From positions 462,117 through 526,116 of the forward strand of contig NZ_LITU01000059.1 in NCBI RefSeq assembly GCF_001280595.1: a stretch of DNA of 64,000 nucleotides, read 5' to 3'. The translations under genes and the position numbers were made by a program. This DNA comes from Paenibacillus xylanivorans. Lineage in GTDB: Bacteria > Bacillota > Bacilli > Paenibacillales > Paenibacillaceae. A model generated the notes under the pieces. It searched no databases. It saw only the letters and a list, made by a program, of their open reading frames with translations, and was not told the DNA's origin. Positions within the stretch are counted from its first letter, which is position 1; every line of letters starts with the position of its first letter. This document shows positions 1 through 9,563 of the stretch, piece after piece.

Positions 1-2901
1 GTCGGCCTGTTTGATTTTGGCGATACCGGCGGTGGTAACAATTCCGGCTTTGAGTCGCTGTTCTACTGGGATGGCAAGCCTTATCAAGGCGTGGATTCCA
101 ACCACAAGGAAGTGTTCTTTCCAGCCTCTGCGGCAGGCAGCACCAGCGAGCTGGTCTTCCGATTATGGTCTGGTCTGGAAGGTGGCGGTCAGCCCCGCAA
201 TCAGACACATACGTTCAGACAGGCTGAACTGTGCTGGTTGGATGAAGCTGTGGATGATCTTGTATTTACAGGGTCAGCGATTCTGGAAACGGTCCGAATT
301 CTGGATGCCCATGCACCGGAACGTACGAAGCTGCTTCATGCGCTCCAGCAATCCTTCCGCCTCATTGACTGGTCGCAGCCTAAGTCCGATGTCTTCTATG
401 CATCTGTCCATGACGCAAGGGATGACCTGAGTGCCCGACTGAGTGCGATGGACAAAGCTTCTGATGTGACTGTCACCTGTATCGGCCATACTCATATTGA
501 CGTTGCCTGGCTGTGGCGGTTGAAGCATACACGTGAGAAATGTGCTCGTTCCTTCTCTACCGTTATGCGCCTGATGGAAATGTTCCCGGAGTATGTTTTC
601 CTCCAAACACAGCCTCAGTTGTACGAATATGTGAAAGAGGACTACCCGGAACTGTACGAATCCATCAAGGAACGTGTCGCTGAAGGTCGCTGGGAAGCGG
701 GCGGAGGCATGTGGCTGGAGGCAGACTGCAACTTGACCTCGGGCGAGTCTTTGGTTCGGCAGTTACTGATCGGCACTCGTTTTCTAAAAGAAGAGTTCGG
801 GACAGAATGCCGATATCTATGGTTGCCGGATGTGTTCGGCTACAGCTGGTCCTTGCCGCAAATTCTGAAAAAATCGGGCATTCATACGTTCATGACGACC
901 AAAATCAGCTGGAACCAATACAACCGTATGCCATTTGATACGTTTCACTGGCGCGGAATTGACGGCTCAGAAGTACTGACCCACTTCATTACCACACCCG
1001 AGCCGTGGTCGGAGCCGGGGTCATGGTTCTATACCTACAACGGCAAGATCATCCCGAAGACGGTCAAGGGTATCTGGGATGCCTACCGCGATAAGGAGAT
1101 GAACCAGGATCTGCTGCTGTCGTACGGATATGGCGACGGCGGAGGCGGGGTCAACCGTGAAATGCTGGAGATGAGACGGCGGTTGGATCAGTTGCCCGGA
1201 CTACCCAAAGTCACGACAGGACGCGCGGATGATTATTTTGAGAAGCTGCAGGAAACGGTGGAGAAGACCGATTCGTACATTCATACATGGGATGGCGAGC
1301 TGTATCTGGAATATCACCGCGGAACGTATACAAGTCAGGCGTACAACAAACGGATGAACCGCAAGCTTGAGCTGGCTTACCGTGAAGCGGAATGGCTGAA
1401 TGCATTACAAAGTATTGTGCACAATGACTGGAATCTGTATCAAGCGAAGTCCCTGACTGCGGGTTGGAAAATCATTTTGCGCAACCAATTCCATGACATC
1501 ATTCCCGGTTCCTCCATCACGGAGGTGTATGAGGACAGCAGAATTGAATATGCAGAAGCCGAGCAGATTGGCCGTAACGTGGACACGCAGGCTCGAACCG
1601 CTATCGCTGGCAGCGGAGAATCTCCTTATATGTACACCATTTGGAACGCTTCCCCATGGGTCGTTACAGAGATCGTGAGCATTCCTGCGGCTTCAGGCGA
1701 ATTGGCAACGGGGACCTGGCTGAGCGATTCCGGTGAGATCTTGAACGCTCAATACCAGGATGCACGTTGGTCCGTCGAGGTGAAGGATATTCCTTCGCTG
1801 GGGTATACCACAATTCACTTCCAGAGCAGTACGTTAAACGACAGCCCTGTGCATCCATCATTCACCCACACAACGAATGGGATCGAGACACCGTTCTATC
1901 AGCTCGAGTGGAACGAGGATGGACAGTTGACCCGCCTTTACGATAAAGAGTCTCAACGTGAGGTGCTTGCCACAGGTGCAAGAGGCAATGTGCTTCAGGT
2001 ATTCGAGGATAAACCGCTGGCCCATGAGGCCTGGGATATTGATATCTTCTATCAGGAAGATATGCGAGAGATTACGAAATGCACCAGCATTGAAGTCATA
2101 GAGACCGGGCTGCTTCAGGCCGTGATCCGCTTCGCTTGGGAATACCTCGGCTCTACCATTACGCAGAACATGACTTTATATGCCGGGCATCGGCGGATCG
2201 ATTATGACACTGAGGTGGATTGGCATGAACAACAGCAGCTGCTGAAGGTTGCCTTCCCTGTCGGTATCCGCTCCACCGAAGCCACCTATGACATTCAGTT
2301 CGGCAACGTTAAACGGCCCACGCACTGGAATACAAGCTGGGACTGGGCACGTTTCGAATCCGTTGGCCATCAATGGGCTGATCTGTCCGACAGAGGTTAT
2401 GGCGTCAGCTTGCTGAATGATTCCAAATACGGTTATGACATTAAAGATAACGTGATGCGGTTAACCCTGATCAAGAGTGCGACTCATCCTGATCCACATG
2501 CCGATCAGGGACTGCACCGCTTCACCTATGCTCTTCTTCCGCACCAAGGGGATTGGCTGGTTGGTGGAACCGTGCAGCAGGCCTGGCTTCTGAATGCTCC
2601 ACTTCGATATACACAAGGTCAATCAGAGCAGCCAAGTCGCTCCATGTTCACCTTGTCCGGCAGCACAGCCATGATCTCGGCAGTCAAGAAGGCCGAGGAT
2701 TCCGATCGTGTCATCGTTCGCGTTCATGATTATTCCGGCAGCATGAATACGCTGGAATTGACAAGCGATCTGCGGATTCACGCGTGGAGAGAATGCAATC
2801 TAATGGAGGTGCCGGATGGCGAACTCCTGCATGACACGCCGGTAACTTTTACTCTTGAACCTTATGAAATCAAGACGTTTGAGATTGATCTGAGGGTATA
2901 A
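1..2901 (+). CDS. Alpha-mannosidase, GH38 (5' end outside window)
   Basis: Retaining zinc-dependent alpha-mannosidase that trims alpha-linked mannose, probably in the cytoplasm because no secretion signal is visible in the part seen. The frame is open from the first base, so the N-terminus lies upstream; 966 residues are visible. The GH38 catalytic domain shows the zinc motif HIDVAWLW near visible residue 165, the nucleophile region WLPDVFGYS with Asp near 277, and NQFHDIIPGSSI near 495 as the later zinc ligands. The C-terminal half has the beta-sandwich domains usual for the family. A GTG at 91 is only an internal codon. It is followed by a hairpin at 2927-2971. Family assignment is firm; substrate linkage is not visible. 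Confidence 0.93.
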   Translation, partial: VGLFDFGDTGGGNNSGFESLFYWDGKPYQGVDSNHKEVFFPASAAGSTSELVFRLWSGLEGGGQPRNQTHTFRQAELCWLDEAVDDLVFTGSAILETVRILDAHAPERTKLLHALQQSFRLIDWSQPKSDVFYASVHDARDDLSARLSAMDKASDVTVTCIGHTHIDVAWLWRLKHTREKCARSFSTVMRLMEMFPEYVFLQTQPQLYEYVKEDYPELYESIKERVAEGRWEAGGGMWLEADCNLTSGESLVRQLLIGTRFLKEEFGTECRYLWLPDVFGYSWSLPQILKKSGIHTFMTTKISWNQYNRMPFDTFHWRGIDGSEVLTHFITTPEPWSEPGSWFYTYNGKIIPKTVKGIWDAYRDKEMNQDLLLSYGYGDGGGGVNREMLEMRRRLDQLPGLPKVTTGRADDYFEKLQETVEKTDSYIHTWDGELYLEYHRGTYTSQAYNKRMNRKLELAYREAEWLNALQSIVHNDWNLYQAKSLTAGWKIILRNQFHDIIPGSSITEVYEDSRIEYAEAEQIGRNVDTQARTAIAGSGESPYMYTIWNASPWVVTEIVSIPAASGELATGTWLSDSGEILNAQYQDARWSVEVKDIPSLGYTTIHFQSSTLNDSPVHPSFTHTTNGIETPFYQLEWNEDGQLTRLYDKESQREVLATGARGNVLQVFEDKPLAHEAWDIDIFYQEDMREITKCTSIEVIETGLLQAVIRFAWEYLGSTITQNMTLYAGHRRIDYDTEVDWHEQQQLLKVAFPVGIRSTEATYDIQFGNVKRPTHWNTSWDWARFESVGHQWADLSDRGYGVSLLNDSKYGYDIKDNVMRLTLIKSATHPDPHADQGLHRFTYALLPHQGDWLVGGTVQQAWLLNAPLRYTQGQSEQPSRSMFTLSGSTAMISAVKKAEDSDRVIVRVHDYSGSMNTLELTSDLRIHAWRECNLMEVPDGELLHDTPVTFTLEPYEIKTFEIDLRV

Positions 2902-2926
2902 TCGTATAACTGCAACAGATCAACTA

Positions 2927-2971
2927 AAGAAACCAGTAAGTCCCCGATGATGGGCGACTTGCTGGTTTCTT
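2927..2971. terminator. Bidirectional hairpin terminator
   Basis: A 16-bp stem (2927-2942 with 2956-2971, one G-T pair) separates the convergent mannosidase and monooxygenase genes. The arms begin AAGAAACC and end GGTTTCTT, so either strand would give a stem flanked by A/T-rich sequence. Confidence 0.75.
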
Positions 2972-3051
2972 CATGCTTTCATTGTCTTCTTAAAAGTGGA
3001 ATTTGCATGACAATACATGTTCATGTATTCCATCTGGAGCAAGCTCGTGAT

Positions 3052-4374
3052 TTATTTTACCGTCTCGAGCGTATAACGATTGCGTGGGATCTCTAGACCC
3101 AGATTACCCCGCAGTGTCACATGCTCATATTCGGTACGGAACAGCCCGCGCTCTTGTAACACAGGCACGACCAGATCCACGAAGTCCGCCAGTCCGTTCG
3201 GTACGACCGTGCGAATATTGAAACCGTCTGCGGCTTCGCCTTCGAACCACTCCTGAATCTGATCGGCGATCTGATCCGGTGTACCGATAAAGGATGTGCG
3301 AGGCGTCGATGCAAGTAACGCGACTTGGCGAAGGGTCAATCCCTGTTCTCGTGCCTGCTGCTTGATCTTGTCCGTTGTACTGCGGAAGCTGTTACTGCCC
3401 AAATCACCAATCTCCGGGAAGGGCTCATCCAATGGGAACTGGGAGAAATCATAATGATCGAAGTAACGGCCCAAATAATTCAGTGCCTGATCGATGCTGA
3501 CCAGCTCCGCGATCTCCTGATACTTGCGCTCGGCTTCTTCCTCCGTTCTGCCCACAATGGGACCGATGCCAGGGAAGATCAAGATATCTTCTGGCTTACG
3601 CCCATAAGCCACCGCTCTTGCCTTCACGTCCGAATAGAACTCCTTGGCTTCCTCCAACGTCTCATGCCCTGTGTACACAGCATCCGCCGATCGGGCCGCC
3701 AGATCCTTGCCGGATTCGGAAGAACCTGCCTGAAAAATGACCGGATGCCCCTGCCCCGAGCGCGCCACATTGAGTGGACCCTGAACGGAGAAGTGATCTC
3801 CCTTGTGGTTCAGTGTATGTAACTTGGATGGGTCGAAGAAAACACCGTTCTCCTTATCTCCAATAAACGCGTCATCCTCCCAGGAATCCCAAAGCCCTTT
3901 GACCACATTCAGATGTTCTTCCGCAATTTCATAGCGCAGTGCATGGTTTGGATGCTCACCTTTGCCAAAATTCAGTGCCGAGCCTTCCAGTGGTGAAGTG
4001 ACCACATTCCATCCGGCTCGTCCTCCACTAATATGATCCAGAGAAGCAAATTGTCTTGCCACCGTGAACGGTTCACTATATGAGGTGGATAACGTCGCAA
4101 CCAGCCCAATGTGTGAGGTTGCTCCCGCGAGAACGGAGAGCAAAGTTAACGGTTCAAAACGATTCAGAAAATGCGGATTGGATTTCTCGTTAATAAAGAG
4201 ACCGTCGGCAATAAAGAGCAGATCGAACTTTCCTTCCTCCGCCTTCATCGCCTGCTTCTTGTAGAAATCCAGATTTACGCTGGCATTGATCGGAATATCC
4301 GGGTGCCGCCAAAAAGAGATGCTATTGCCGACTCCATTCAAGTTTGCTCCCAATCTCAATCGTCGTAGTGACAT
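3052..4374 (-). CDS. LLM-class flavin-dependent monooxygenase (NtaA/SnaA/DszA type)
   Basis: Predicted FMNH2-dependent oxygenase of the luciferase-like fold, subgroup of nitrilotriacetate, pristinamycin IIA and dibenzothiophene sulfone monooxygenases. The 440-residue length fits. Typical segments include SFWRHPD near 22, FIADGLF near 54, [19 protein letters not shown] near 108-126 and [20 protein letters not shown] near 215. The ATG follows AGGGAGGA with good spacing. A separate NADH:flavin reductase, which such enzymes need, is not present in the window. The downstream MFS gene on the same strand lies upstream in transcription (4447-5694), with 72 bp between, so the pair may be co-transcribed. 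The true substrate cannot be inferred. Confidence 0.88.
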   Translation of the reverse strand: MSLRRLRLGANLNGVGNSISFWRHPDIPINASVNLDFYKKQAMKAEEGKFDLLFIADGLFINEKSNPHFLNRFEPLTLLSVLAGATSHIGLVATLSTSYSEPFTVARQFASLDHISGGRAGWNVVTSPLEGSALNFGKGEHPNHALRYEIAEEHLNVVKGLWDSWEDDAFIGDKENGVFFDPSKLHTLNHKGDHFSVQGPLNVARSGQGHPVIFQAGSSESGKDLAARSADAVYTGHETLEEAKEFYSDVKARAVAYGRKPEDILIFPGIGPIVGRTEEEAERKYQEIAELVSIDQALNYLGRYFDHYDFSQFPLDEPFPEIGDLGSNSFRSTTDKIKQQAREQGLTLRQVALLASTPRTSFIGTPDQIADQIQEWFEGEAADGFNIRTVVPNGLADFVDLVVPVLQERGLFRTEYEHVTLRGNLGLEIPRNRYTLETVK

Positions 4375-4446
4375 ATTAATTCCTCCCTATGTTGTGGTGA
4401 TGACCCATTCAGTCGAGTATCCTTTTTTTCGCTGAGAGTCGTTTCA

Positions 4447-5694
4447 TTATTTCTTTATGCTGTTTCCGCCGGCTTCTGCTGGTGCCATCCCCAATCCCGT
4501 TTTATTCGCCTGGTTCCTATCGCTTACTCGGACTGTCCAGGCTGCTCCCAGAAGGACAATGCCTGTTAAGAGAAAAACAAAAGGAATCCCCGTCCATCCG
4601 CCCAGAAAACCACCGAGTAAAGGGCCGAGTACAATACCGAATTGATTGGCGGTCTGACTCAGACTGACAGCCCTTCCCCGGAAATCCCGGTCAGCATATT
4701 TGATGATTAACGCATTCAAGGCTGGATACACCGCAGCGAAGAACAGGCCATAGACAAATCGCAGACTTCCAAAATAAATGAGGTTATACGCCGTCAGTTG
4801 CAGTAAACTGCCAATGCCGCCGCCCAGCAGACCGATAAATAGCGTTTTCTCGTATCCGATCTTCCCGCCAATCCGTCCCCAACGCGGCCCCATAATTACC
4901 GTTGCCACGCCGATGGCCGAGAAGACGATTCCTGCACTAAGTGTTGCACTACTGACGTCTCCACCAATCTGGACAACATAAAGCGTCAGTACAGGTTCGA
5001 TAATGAGCACGGAAGTCGAAACGAGCAAAATCAAACCATAGATCCGCATTAATCCCGGAGTGGAGGCAGCTTTTTTCAGATCACCCAGAATACTTGTGCG
5101 AACCACAGTGCGGGGAGCTCGGGATTCTTTTACCCATATCACCATCACGGCGGAGAGCAGTGTAATGATTCCCGAGGCGATAAAGCATCCGCGCAGCCCG
5201 ATCCAATGGCTTAGTACTCCACCCACAAGCGGTCCCAGAATTCCTCCGGCAGCCGTGGATGTGGAGATGACACCAAGCGCATAACCTACATGCTTCTCCG
5301 GTGTATTGGTGCCGACCAACGTAATGGATGCAGGATTGAAGCCGGCCATAAGTCCCTGAAATATCCGCACAGCGATAAACGTGAAAGGATCATAAACGAA
5401 ATAGTTAGCCAGGTGAGCAATGGCGAGACCAACACCCGAACGAATCAGCATCAGTTTGCTGCCATATCTGTCAGCCAGCGATCCCCAGAAGGGAGCACAT
5501 AGTCCACTGATCAGAAAGCTGATCGAGATCGAAATGCCGGACCAGACTTCCAATCCGCTCTGAATACCGAGGTCATTTTGCAAAAACAGCGGAAAGAACG
5601 GCACAGACAAGGTGTAAGCCATATGATTGAAAAACAGGCCAAACCACAGAATATACAGATTTCGCTTCCAATGCGGCATCTTGGTATTCTCCAT
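4447..5694 (-). CDS. MFS transporter, probable drug exporter
   Basis: Twelve-helix major facilitator of 415 residues. The N-terminal half has the loop 2-3 motif (GSLADRYGSKLMLIRSG near 70), and a similar GRIGGKIG stretch follows in the second half, as in DHA1-type multidrug exporters such as Bacillus YttB/Bmr relatives. It ends in a short polar tail. It may be co-transcribed with the flavin monooxygenase that follows. The ATG has a weak AGGA site nine bases upstream. Substrate unknown. Confidence 0.85.
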   Translation of the reverse strand: MENTKMPHWKRNLYILWFGLFFNHMAYTLSVPFFPLFLQNDLGIQSGLEVWSGISISISFLISGLCAPFWGSLADRYGSKLMLIRSGVGLAIAHLANYFVYDPFTFIAVRIFQGLMAGFNPASITLVGTNTPEKHVGYALGVISTSTAAGGILGPLVGGVLSHWIGLRGCFIASGIITLLSAVMVIWVKESRAPRTVVRTSILGDLKKAASTPGLMRIYGLILLVSTSVLIIEPVLTLYVVQIGGDVSSATLSAGIVFSAIGVATVIMGPRWGRIGGKIGYEKTLFIGLLGGGIGSLLQLTAYNLIYFGSLRFVYGLFFAAVYPALNALIIKYADRDFRGRAVSLSQTANQFGIVLGPLLGGFLGGWTGIPFVFLLTGIVLLGAAWTVRVSDRNQANKTGLGMAPAEAGGNSIKK

Positions 5695-5775
5695 ACTATA
5701 TAATTCCTATATAAAAAGTAGGTTATTATCCATATTAGGATACCGTCCCTGGAAAGTATAATAGAAAAGTTCAAT

Positions 5776-5805
5776 AGACCCATTCAAGAATTAAATGAAT
5801 GGATC
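5776..5805 (-). terminator. Hairpin after GNAT gene
   Basis: Arms AGACCCATTCA (5776-5786) and TGAATGGATCT (5795-5805) pair over 11 bp with one G-T. Read on the minus strand it lies just after the acetyltransferase stop; the following T-rich stretch is imperfect, so termination is probable rather than certain. A TTGAAT/TATTAT promoter-like pair for the MFS gene overlaps this stretch. Confidence 0.5.
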
Positions 5806-5836
5806 TGTTAGCTACTTATTATTTTGACCGTAACGA

Positions 5837-6277
5837 TTACTGTACTTGAACGGACATGAACACATCCACCTCATCTTCACTGTCCAAGACAAACCCAAAG
5901 CGTTCATACAAACGCCGAGCCGGACTGCCCTGCAATACATTTAAAATAACACGTTTGCCCCGGACCTCATCCCGTTTCAGCAGCATGTTCAGCACTTGAG
6001 TTCCTATTTGCTTACCCTGAGAGTCGGGATGGATATAGAAATGTTCCAGTAGTATCTCCTCCAACTTGGGTTTCATCGCTACACACCCCACCCATGCACC
6101 CTCGACCTCAATAATCCACGTGTGGACAGGGTCGAATGTATTACGGAAACGTTCACGAACCTTCACCTCATCGTACCTTCCCAACCTATGTAGATCATCA
6201 TATAGAACCAGGGCTCGCAACTCTGCAAGGTGCTCCTGATCTGTCTGCTTGGATTGACGCATGGTTATTTGGATCAT
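5837..6277 (-). CDS. GNAT family N-acetyltransferase
   Basis: Small acetyl-CoA-dependent acetyltransferase of 146 residues. The acetyl-CoA loop is seen as HPDSQGKQIGTQVL near 98-111, with the preceding strand EEILLEHFYI and the C-terminal ARRLYERFGF motif near 124. The ATG follows AAGGAG with seven-base spacing. The acceptor molecule cannot be told from sequence. Confidence 0.85.
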   Translation of the reverse strand: MIQITMRQSKQTDQEHLAELRALVLYDDLHRLGRYDEVKVRERFRNTFDPVHTWIIEVEGAWVGCVAMKPKLEEILLEHFYIHPDSQGKQIGTQVLNMLLKRDEVRGKRVILNVLQGSPARRLYERFGFVLDSEDEVDVFMSVQVQ

Positions 6278-6465
6278 TGGAAGACTCCTTCTTTTCCGAT
6301 TATTTTATTCTTCATTCGAGCTATTAATATTGTCTATATAGGATTCGATGGATCATTGGTCCGTGGGGGATTTGATAAATTCATCTGACCCCAATTATAC
6401 AGGAAAAAGCAAGCCATTTTTATGTTCTGAGAGTTATCCAAGGTGACAAACCTAACAACCTAATG

Positions 6466-6494
6466 TTGACAATATATACAAACCACTTTAATAT
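6466..6494 (+). promoter_or_regulatory. Sigma-A type promoter of the oligopeptide transporter operon
   Basis: TTGACA at 6466-6471 and TAATAT at 6489-6494 with a 17-bp spacer, the best promoter in the 350-bp gap before the operon. Transcription would start near 6501, giving a leader of about 130 nt before the first ATG at 6631. No riboswitch was recognised in the leader. Confidence 0.75.
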
Positions 6495-6630
6495 ACCTAG
6501 TATTCTTATCAGCTTTTAATAGTTTCTCGCATTCTACTTCGAATGTGTGCATATCTGTGCAAAGATTAATTGAACAGTAGTAGATTAAATGGGAAGAGTG
6601 CCTAGAGAAACAGAACAGGAGATTTGCATC

Positions 6631-7557
6631 ATGTATATTGTTAAACGCTTTTTCACCATGCTTTTGACGCTCTGGATCATTGTGACGCTGACCTTTCTAA
6701 TCATGCACATGATCCCTGGCGACCCTTTTTCCAACGATTCCAAAACGATACCTGAAGCTGTCCTGCAAAATATGCGTGCAAGATACCATCTGGATGAACC
6801 ACTTGCTGTCCAGTATGCACTGTATTTGAAAAATTTGCTGGTGCTGGACCTGGGACCCTCCATCCAGTCCAAAACGACCGATGTCAACACGTTGATCGCA
6901 CGAGGGTTTCCGCCCTCCGCCCTTCTTGGCATCCAGTCCATTGTCATTGCACTGATTGCAGGCATTGCACTGGGGACGGTCGCCGCCCTATTCCACAAAA
7001 GGCCCTTGGACTACATATCCATGTTCATTGCCATCATCGGGATATCCGTCCCGAGCTTCATTCTTGCACCGCTGCTCATTAAATATGCGGCTGTCCAATG
7101 GAGGCTCTTCCCCGTTGCATCCTGGGGAACCTGGCAGCATACGATACTGCCCTCGCTGGCTTTGTCGGTAACGCCACTGGCTGTCATCGCCCGCTTCATG
7201 CGGACCAGCATGCTGGATGTGTTGCAGCAGGAATACATAAGAACAGCAGAAGCCAAAGGATTGTCTACCTGGTCAGTCGTCATCCGGCACGGACTGCGAA
7301 ACGCACTCATTCCGGTATTATCTTTTATCGGGCCGCTCTTCGCCTCCGTAATCACCGGCACCTTCGTGATTGAAAAGATATTTGCCATTCCGGGAATCGG
7401 CAAATATTTCGTGGACAGCATCTTCAATCGTGATTACCCGGTCATCATGGGAACGACGATCTTTTACAGTGTTATTCTGGTCGTTACCCTATTCCTGATC
7501 GACCTGTCGTACCGGATCGTCGATCCGAGAATCAAGCTGTCCAGCAAAGGAGATTAG
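6631..7557 (+). CDS. oppB: Oligopeptide/dipeptide ABC transporter permease (OppB/DppB type)
   Basis: First membrane subunit of a peptide importer, 308 residues. It begins with the characteristic MYIVKRFF and an N-terminal helix, followed by the periplasmic-side GDPF motif, the six-helix permease core, and the EAA loop (EYIRTAEAKGLS near 208) that docks the ATPases, ending with VDPRIKL. The ATG at 6631 is preferred over an in-frame start 14 codons earlier because CAGGAGA lies at 6616-6622. One base separates its stop from the next start, so translation is tightly coupled. Confidence 0.92.
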   Translation: MYIVKRFFTMLLTLWIIVTLTFLIMHMIPGDPFSNDSKTIPEAVLQNMRARYHLDEPLAVQYALYLKNLLVLDLGPSIQSKTTDVNTLIARGFPPSALLGIQSIVIALIAGIALGTVAALFHKRPLDYISMFIAIIGISVPSFILAPLLIKYAAVQWRLFPVASWGTWQHTILPSLALSVTPLAVIARFMRTSMLDVLQQEYIRTAEAKGLSTWSVVIRHGLRNALIPVLSFIGPLFASVITGTFVIEKIFAIPGIGKYFVDSIFNRDYPVIMGTTIFYSVILVVTLFLIDLSYRIVDPRIKLSSKGD

Positions 7558-7558
7558 C

Positions 7559-8515
7559 ATGAAAGCTACAACTACAGACCCCATTACATCGGACCCTCGC
7601 TTCGCACCGGCAGATCGAAGCCAGTTGAGTGCGAACCGTATAGCCAGCCCGGGTCTTCCCTTATGGAAACAACGTACATACAGTATTTTTCGCCATCGAT
7701 TATCTTTACTTGGCTTGTTGTTGCTCGTTGTAATTATTGCGCTGGCTCTGGTAGGTCCGTTACTGGTTCCCTACTCGCCAAGCTCACAGTCCCTACTCAA
7801 GACCAATCTGCCACCCTCGGCTGATCACTGGTTTGGCACGGATGATCTCGGACGGGATATGTGGGCCCGTACCTGGTCAGGAGCTCGTATATCGCTGCTG
7901 ATTGGCTTTACTGCTGCAGCCATAGACCTCGTGCTTGGTGTCCTGATTGGCGGAATCGCCGGCTACTGCGCCGGACAAGGACGGACAGGCGATCGAATCG
8001 ACAGCCTTTTGATGCGAATCATTGAAATTTTGTACAGTATCCCGTATTTGCTGGTTATCATTCTACTTCTTGTCGTTATGAAACCGGGATTGTTAACGAT
8101 GATTATTGCCCTGTCCATTACGGGTTGGGTTGGTATGGCCCGCGTCGTCCGAGGTCAGATCCTGCAATTGAAACAACAGGAATACGTGCTCGCAGCGCAG
8201 AAGCTCGGCACATCCCATGCCAAGATTATTTTCAGGCACCTGCTGCCTAACGCGGCTGGAATCATTATCGTCAACCTGACCTTCACGATTCCCTCCGCTA
8301 TTTTCTCCGAATCCTTTCTGAGCTTTTTGGGACTCGGTATCCAGTCACCCATCGCCAGCTTGGGGACGATGGCCAACGATTCGCTTGGGGTCATTCTGAG
8401 CGGACAATGGTGGAGACTGTTATTTCCCGGTCTAATGATCTCGCTCACCATGTTTGCATTTAACGCTTTCGGTGATGGGCTGCAGGATGCTTTTGATCCG
8501 CGCTCCAACCGTTAA
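7559..8515 (+). CDS. oppC: Oligopeptide/dipeptide ABC transporter permease (OppC/DppC type)
   Basis: Second membrane subunit of the importer, 318 residues. After a polar N-terminus of about 40 residues comes the OppC_N helix, then the segment HWFGTDDLGRDMWAR near 93, typical of DppC proteins, and the permease core with the EAA loop EYVLAAQKLGTSHAKIIFRHLLPN near 202. The C-terminus DGLQDAFDPR is standard for the family. It forms a heterodimer with the product just upstream. Confidence 0.93.
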   Translation: MKATTTDPITSDPRFAPADRSQLSANRIASPGLPLWKQRTYSIFRHRLSLLGLLLLVVIIALALVGPLLVPYSPSSQSLLKTNLPPSADHWFGTDDLGRDMWARTWSGARISLLIGFTAAAIDLVLGVLIGGIAGYCAGQGRTGDRIDSLLMRIIEILYSIPYLLVIILLLVVMKPGLLTMIIALSITGWVGMARVVRGQILQLKQQEYVLAAQKLGTSHAKIIFRHLLPNAAGIIIVNLTFTIPSAIFSESFLSFLGLGIQSPIASLGTMANDSLGVILSGQWWRLLFPGLMISLTMFAFNAFGDGLQDAFDPRSNR

Positions 8516-8528
8516 GGAGGTTCACACC

Positions 8529-9563
8529 ATGAGTCATTTACTGGAGGTCAATCATTTAAAGGTCTCTTTTGCCACACGTGACAAAGAACTTGAAGCTGTA
8601 AGAGATGTTTCTTTTCACGTCGATGAAGGAGAGACACTTGCCATCGTCGGCGAAAGTGGGAGTGGAAAAAGCGTAACCGCCCGTTCCCTGATGGGTATGT
8701 TTTCGTCACCGAACGGCCGCATTCGCAGCGGCGAAATTCGCTTTGAGGGGCGAGTTATCAGCGGATTATCCGCTAAAGCCATGCGCCGAATCCGAGGCTC
8801 CGAGATCAGCATGGTATTCCAGGACCCCATGTCTTCTCTGAATCCAACGATGAAAGTCGGTAGTCAAATCGGCGAGGGACTCCGCAAGCACCGCAAACTA
8901 TCACCCAAAGATGCCCGGGCCAGATCTGTAGAACTGCTAAACCTCGTGGGTATTCCTGATGCACCAAGCCGCTATCATCAATATCCTCATGAATTCAGCG
9001 GCGGAATGCGTCAGCGGGTTGCCATTGCGATGGCACTTGCCTGTGATCCTAAGCTGCTGATAGCCGATGAGCCAACGACCGCTCTCGACGTTACTATTCA
9101 GGCGCAAATTCTGGATATTCTAAGCAGCTTGCAGCAGCAAACAGGCAGTTCAATTTTGCTGATTACCCATGACCTGGGCGTTGTCGCCGAAGTGGCTCAC
9201 CGCGTTGCCGTCATGTATGCAGGCACCATTGTGGAGACCGGCACGGTAGAGGATATCTTTGATAGGCCACGCCATCCATATACGTGGGGACTGCTCCAGT
9301 CCACCCCGCGACTGGATGATACAGAACATGACAGGCTAATTCCTATTGAGGGCTCGCCCCCGGATATTGCTGCGCTCCCGCCTGGCTGTCCGTTCGCAGA
9401 CCGATGTCCGCACACGATGGATATCTGTTTGACGGAAATGCCTGATGCAACCATATTTTCATCAAAACACAGTGCCAGATGCTGGCTAAACGATCCTCGA
9501 GCTCCTCGAGTGGATGACCGTATCCCGGCAGAAAGGAATGAGCATGACCGAATCTATAATTGA
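8529..9563 (+). CDS. oppD: Peptide ABC transporter ATP-binding protein (OppD/DppD type)
   Basis: Motor subunit, 344 residues. Walker A GESGSGKS near 40, Q-loop MVFQDPMSSLNP near 97, signature FSGGMRQR near 156, Walker B LLIADEPT near 175 and the H-loop ITHDLG are all intact. The C-terminal oligopeptide/dipeptide extension holds CPFADRCPHTMDIC, a cysteine pattern that binds an iron-sulfur cluster in some relatives. ATG 8529 follows AAGGAGG; a longer frame begins inside oppC but lacks a site. The end overlaps the next gene by 20 bp. Confidence 0.93.
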   Translation: MSHLLEVNHLKVSFATRDKELEAVRDVSFHVDEGETLAIVGESGSGKSVTARSLMGMFSSPNGRIRSGEIRFEGRVISGLSAKAMRRIRGSEISMVFQDPMSSLNPTMKVGSQIGEGLRKHRKLSPKDARARSVELLNLVGIPDAPSRYHQYPHEFSGGMRQRVAIAMALACDPKLLIADEPTTALDVTIQAQILDILSSLQQQTGSSILLITHDLGVVAEVAHRVAVMYAGTIVETGTVEDIFDRPRHPYTWGLLQSTPRLDDTEHDRLIPIEGSPPDIAALPPGCPFADRCPHTMDICLTEMPDATIFSSKHSARCWLNDPRAPRVDDRIPAERNEHDRIYN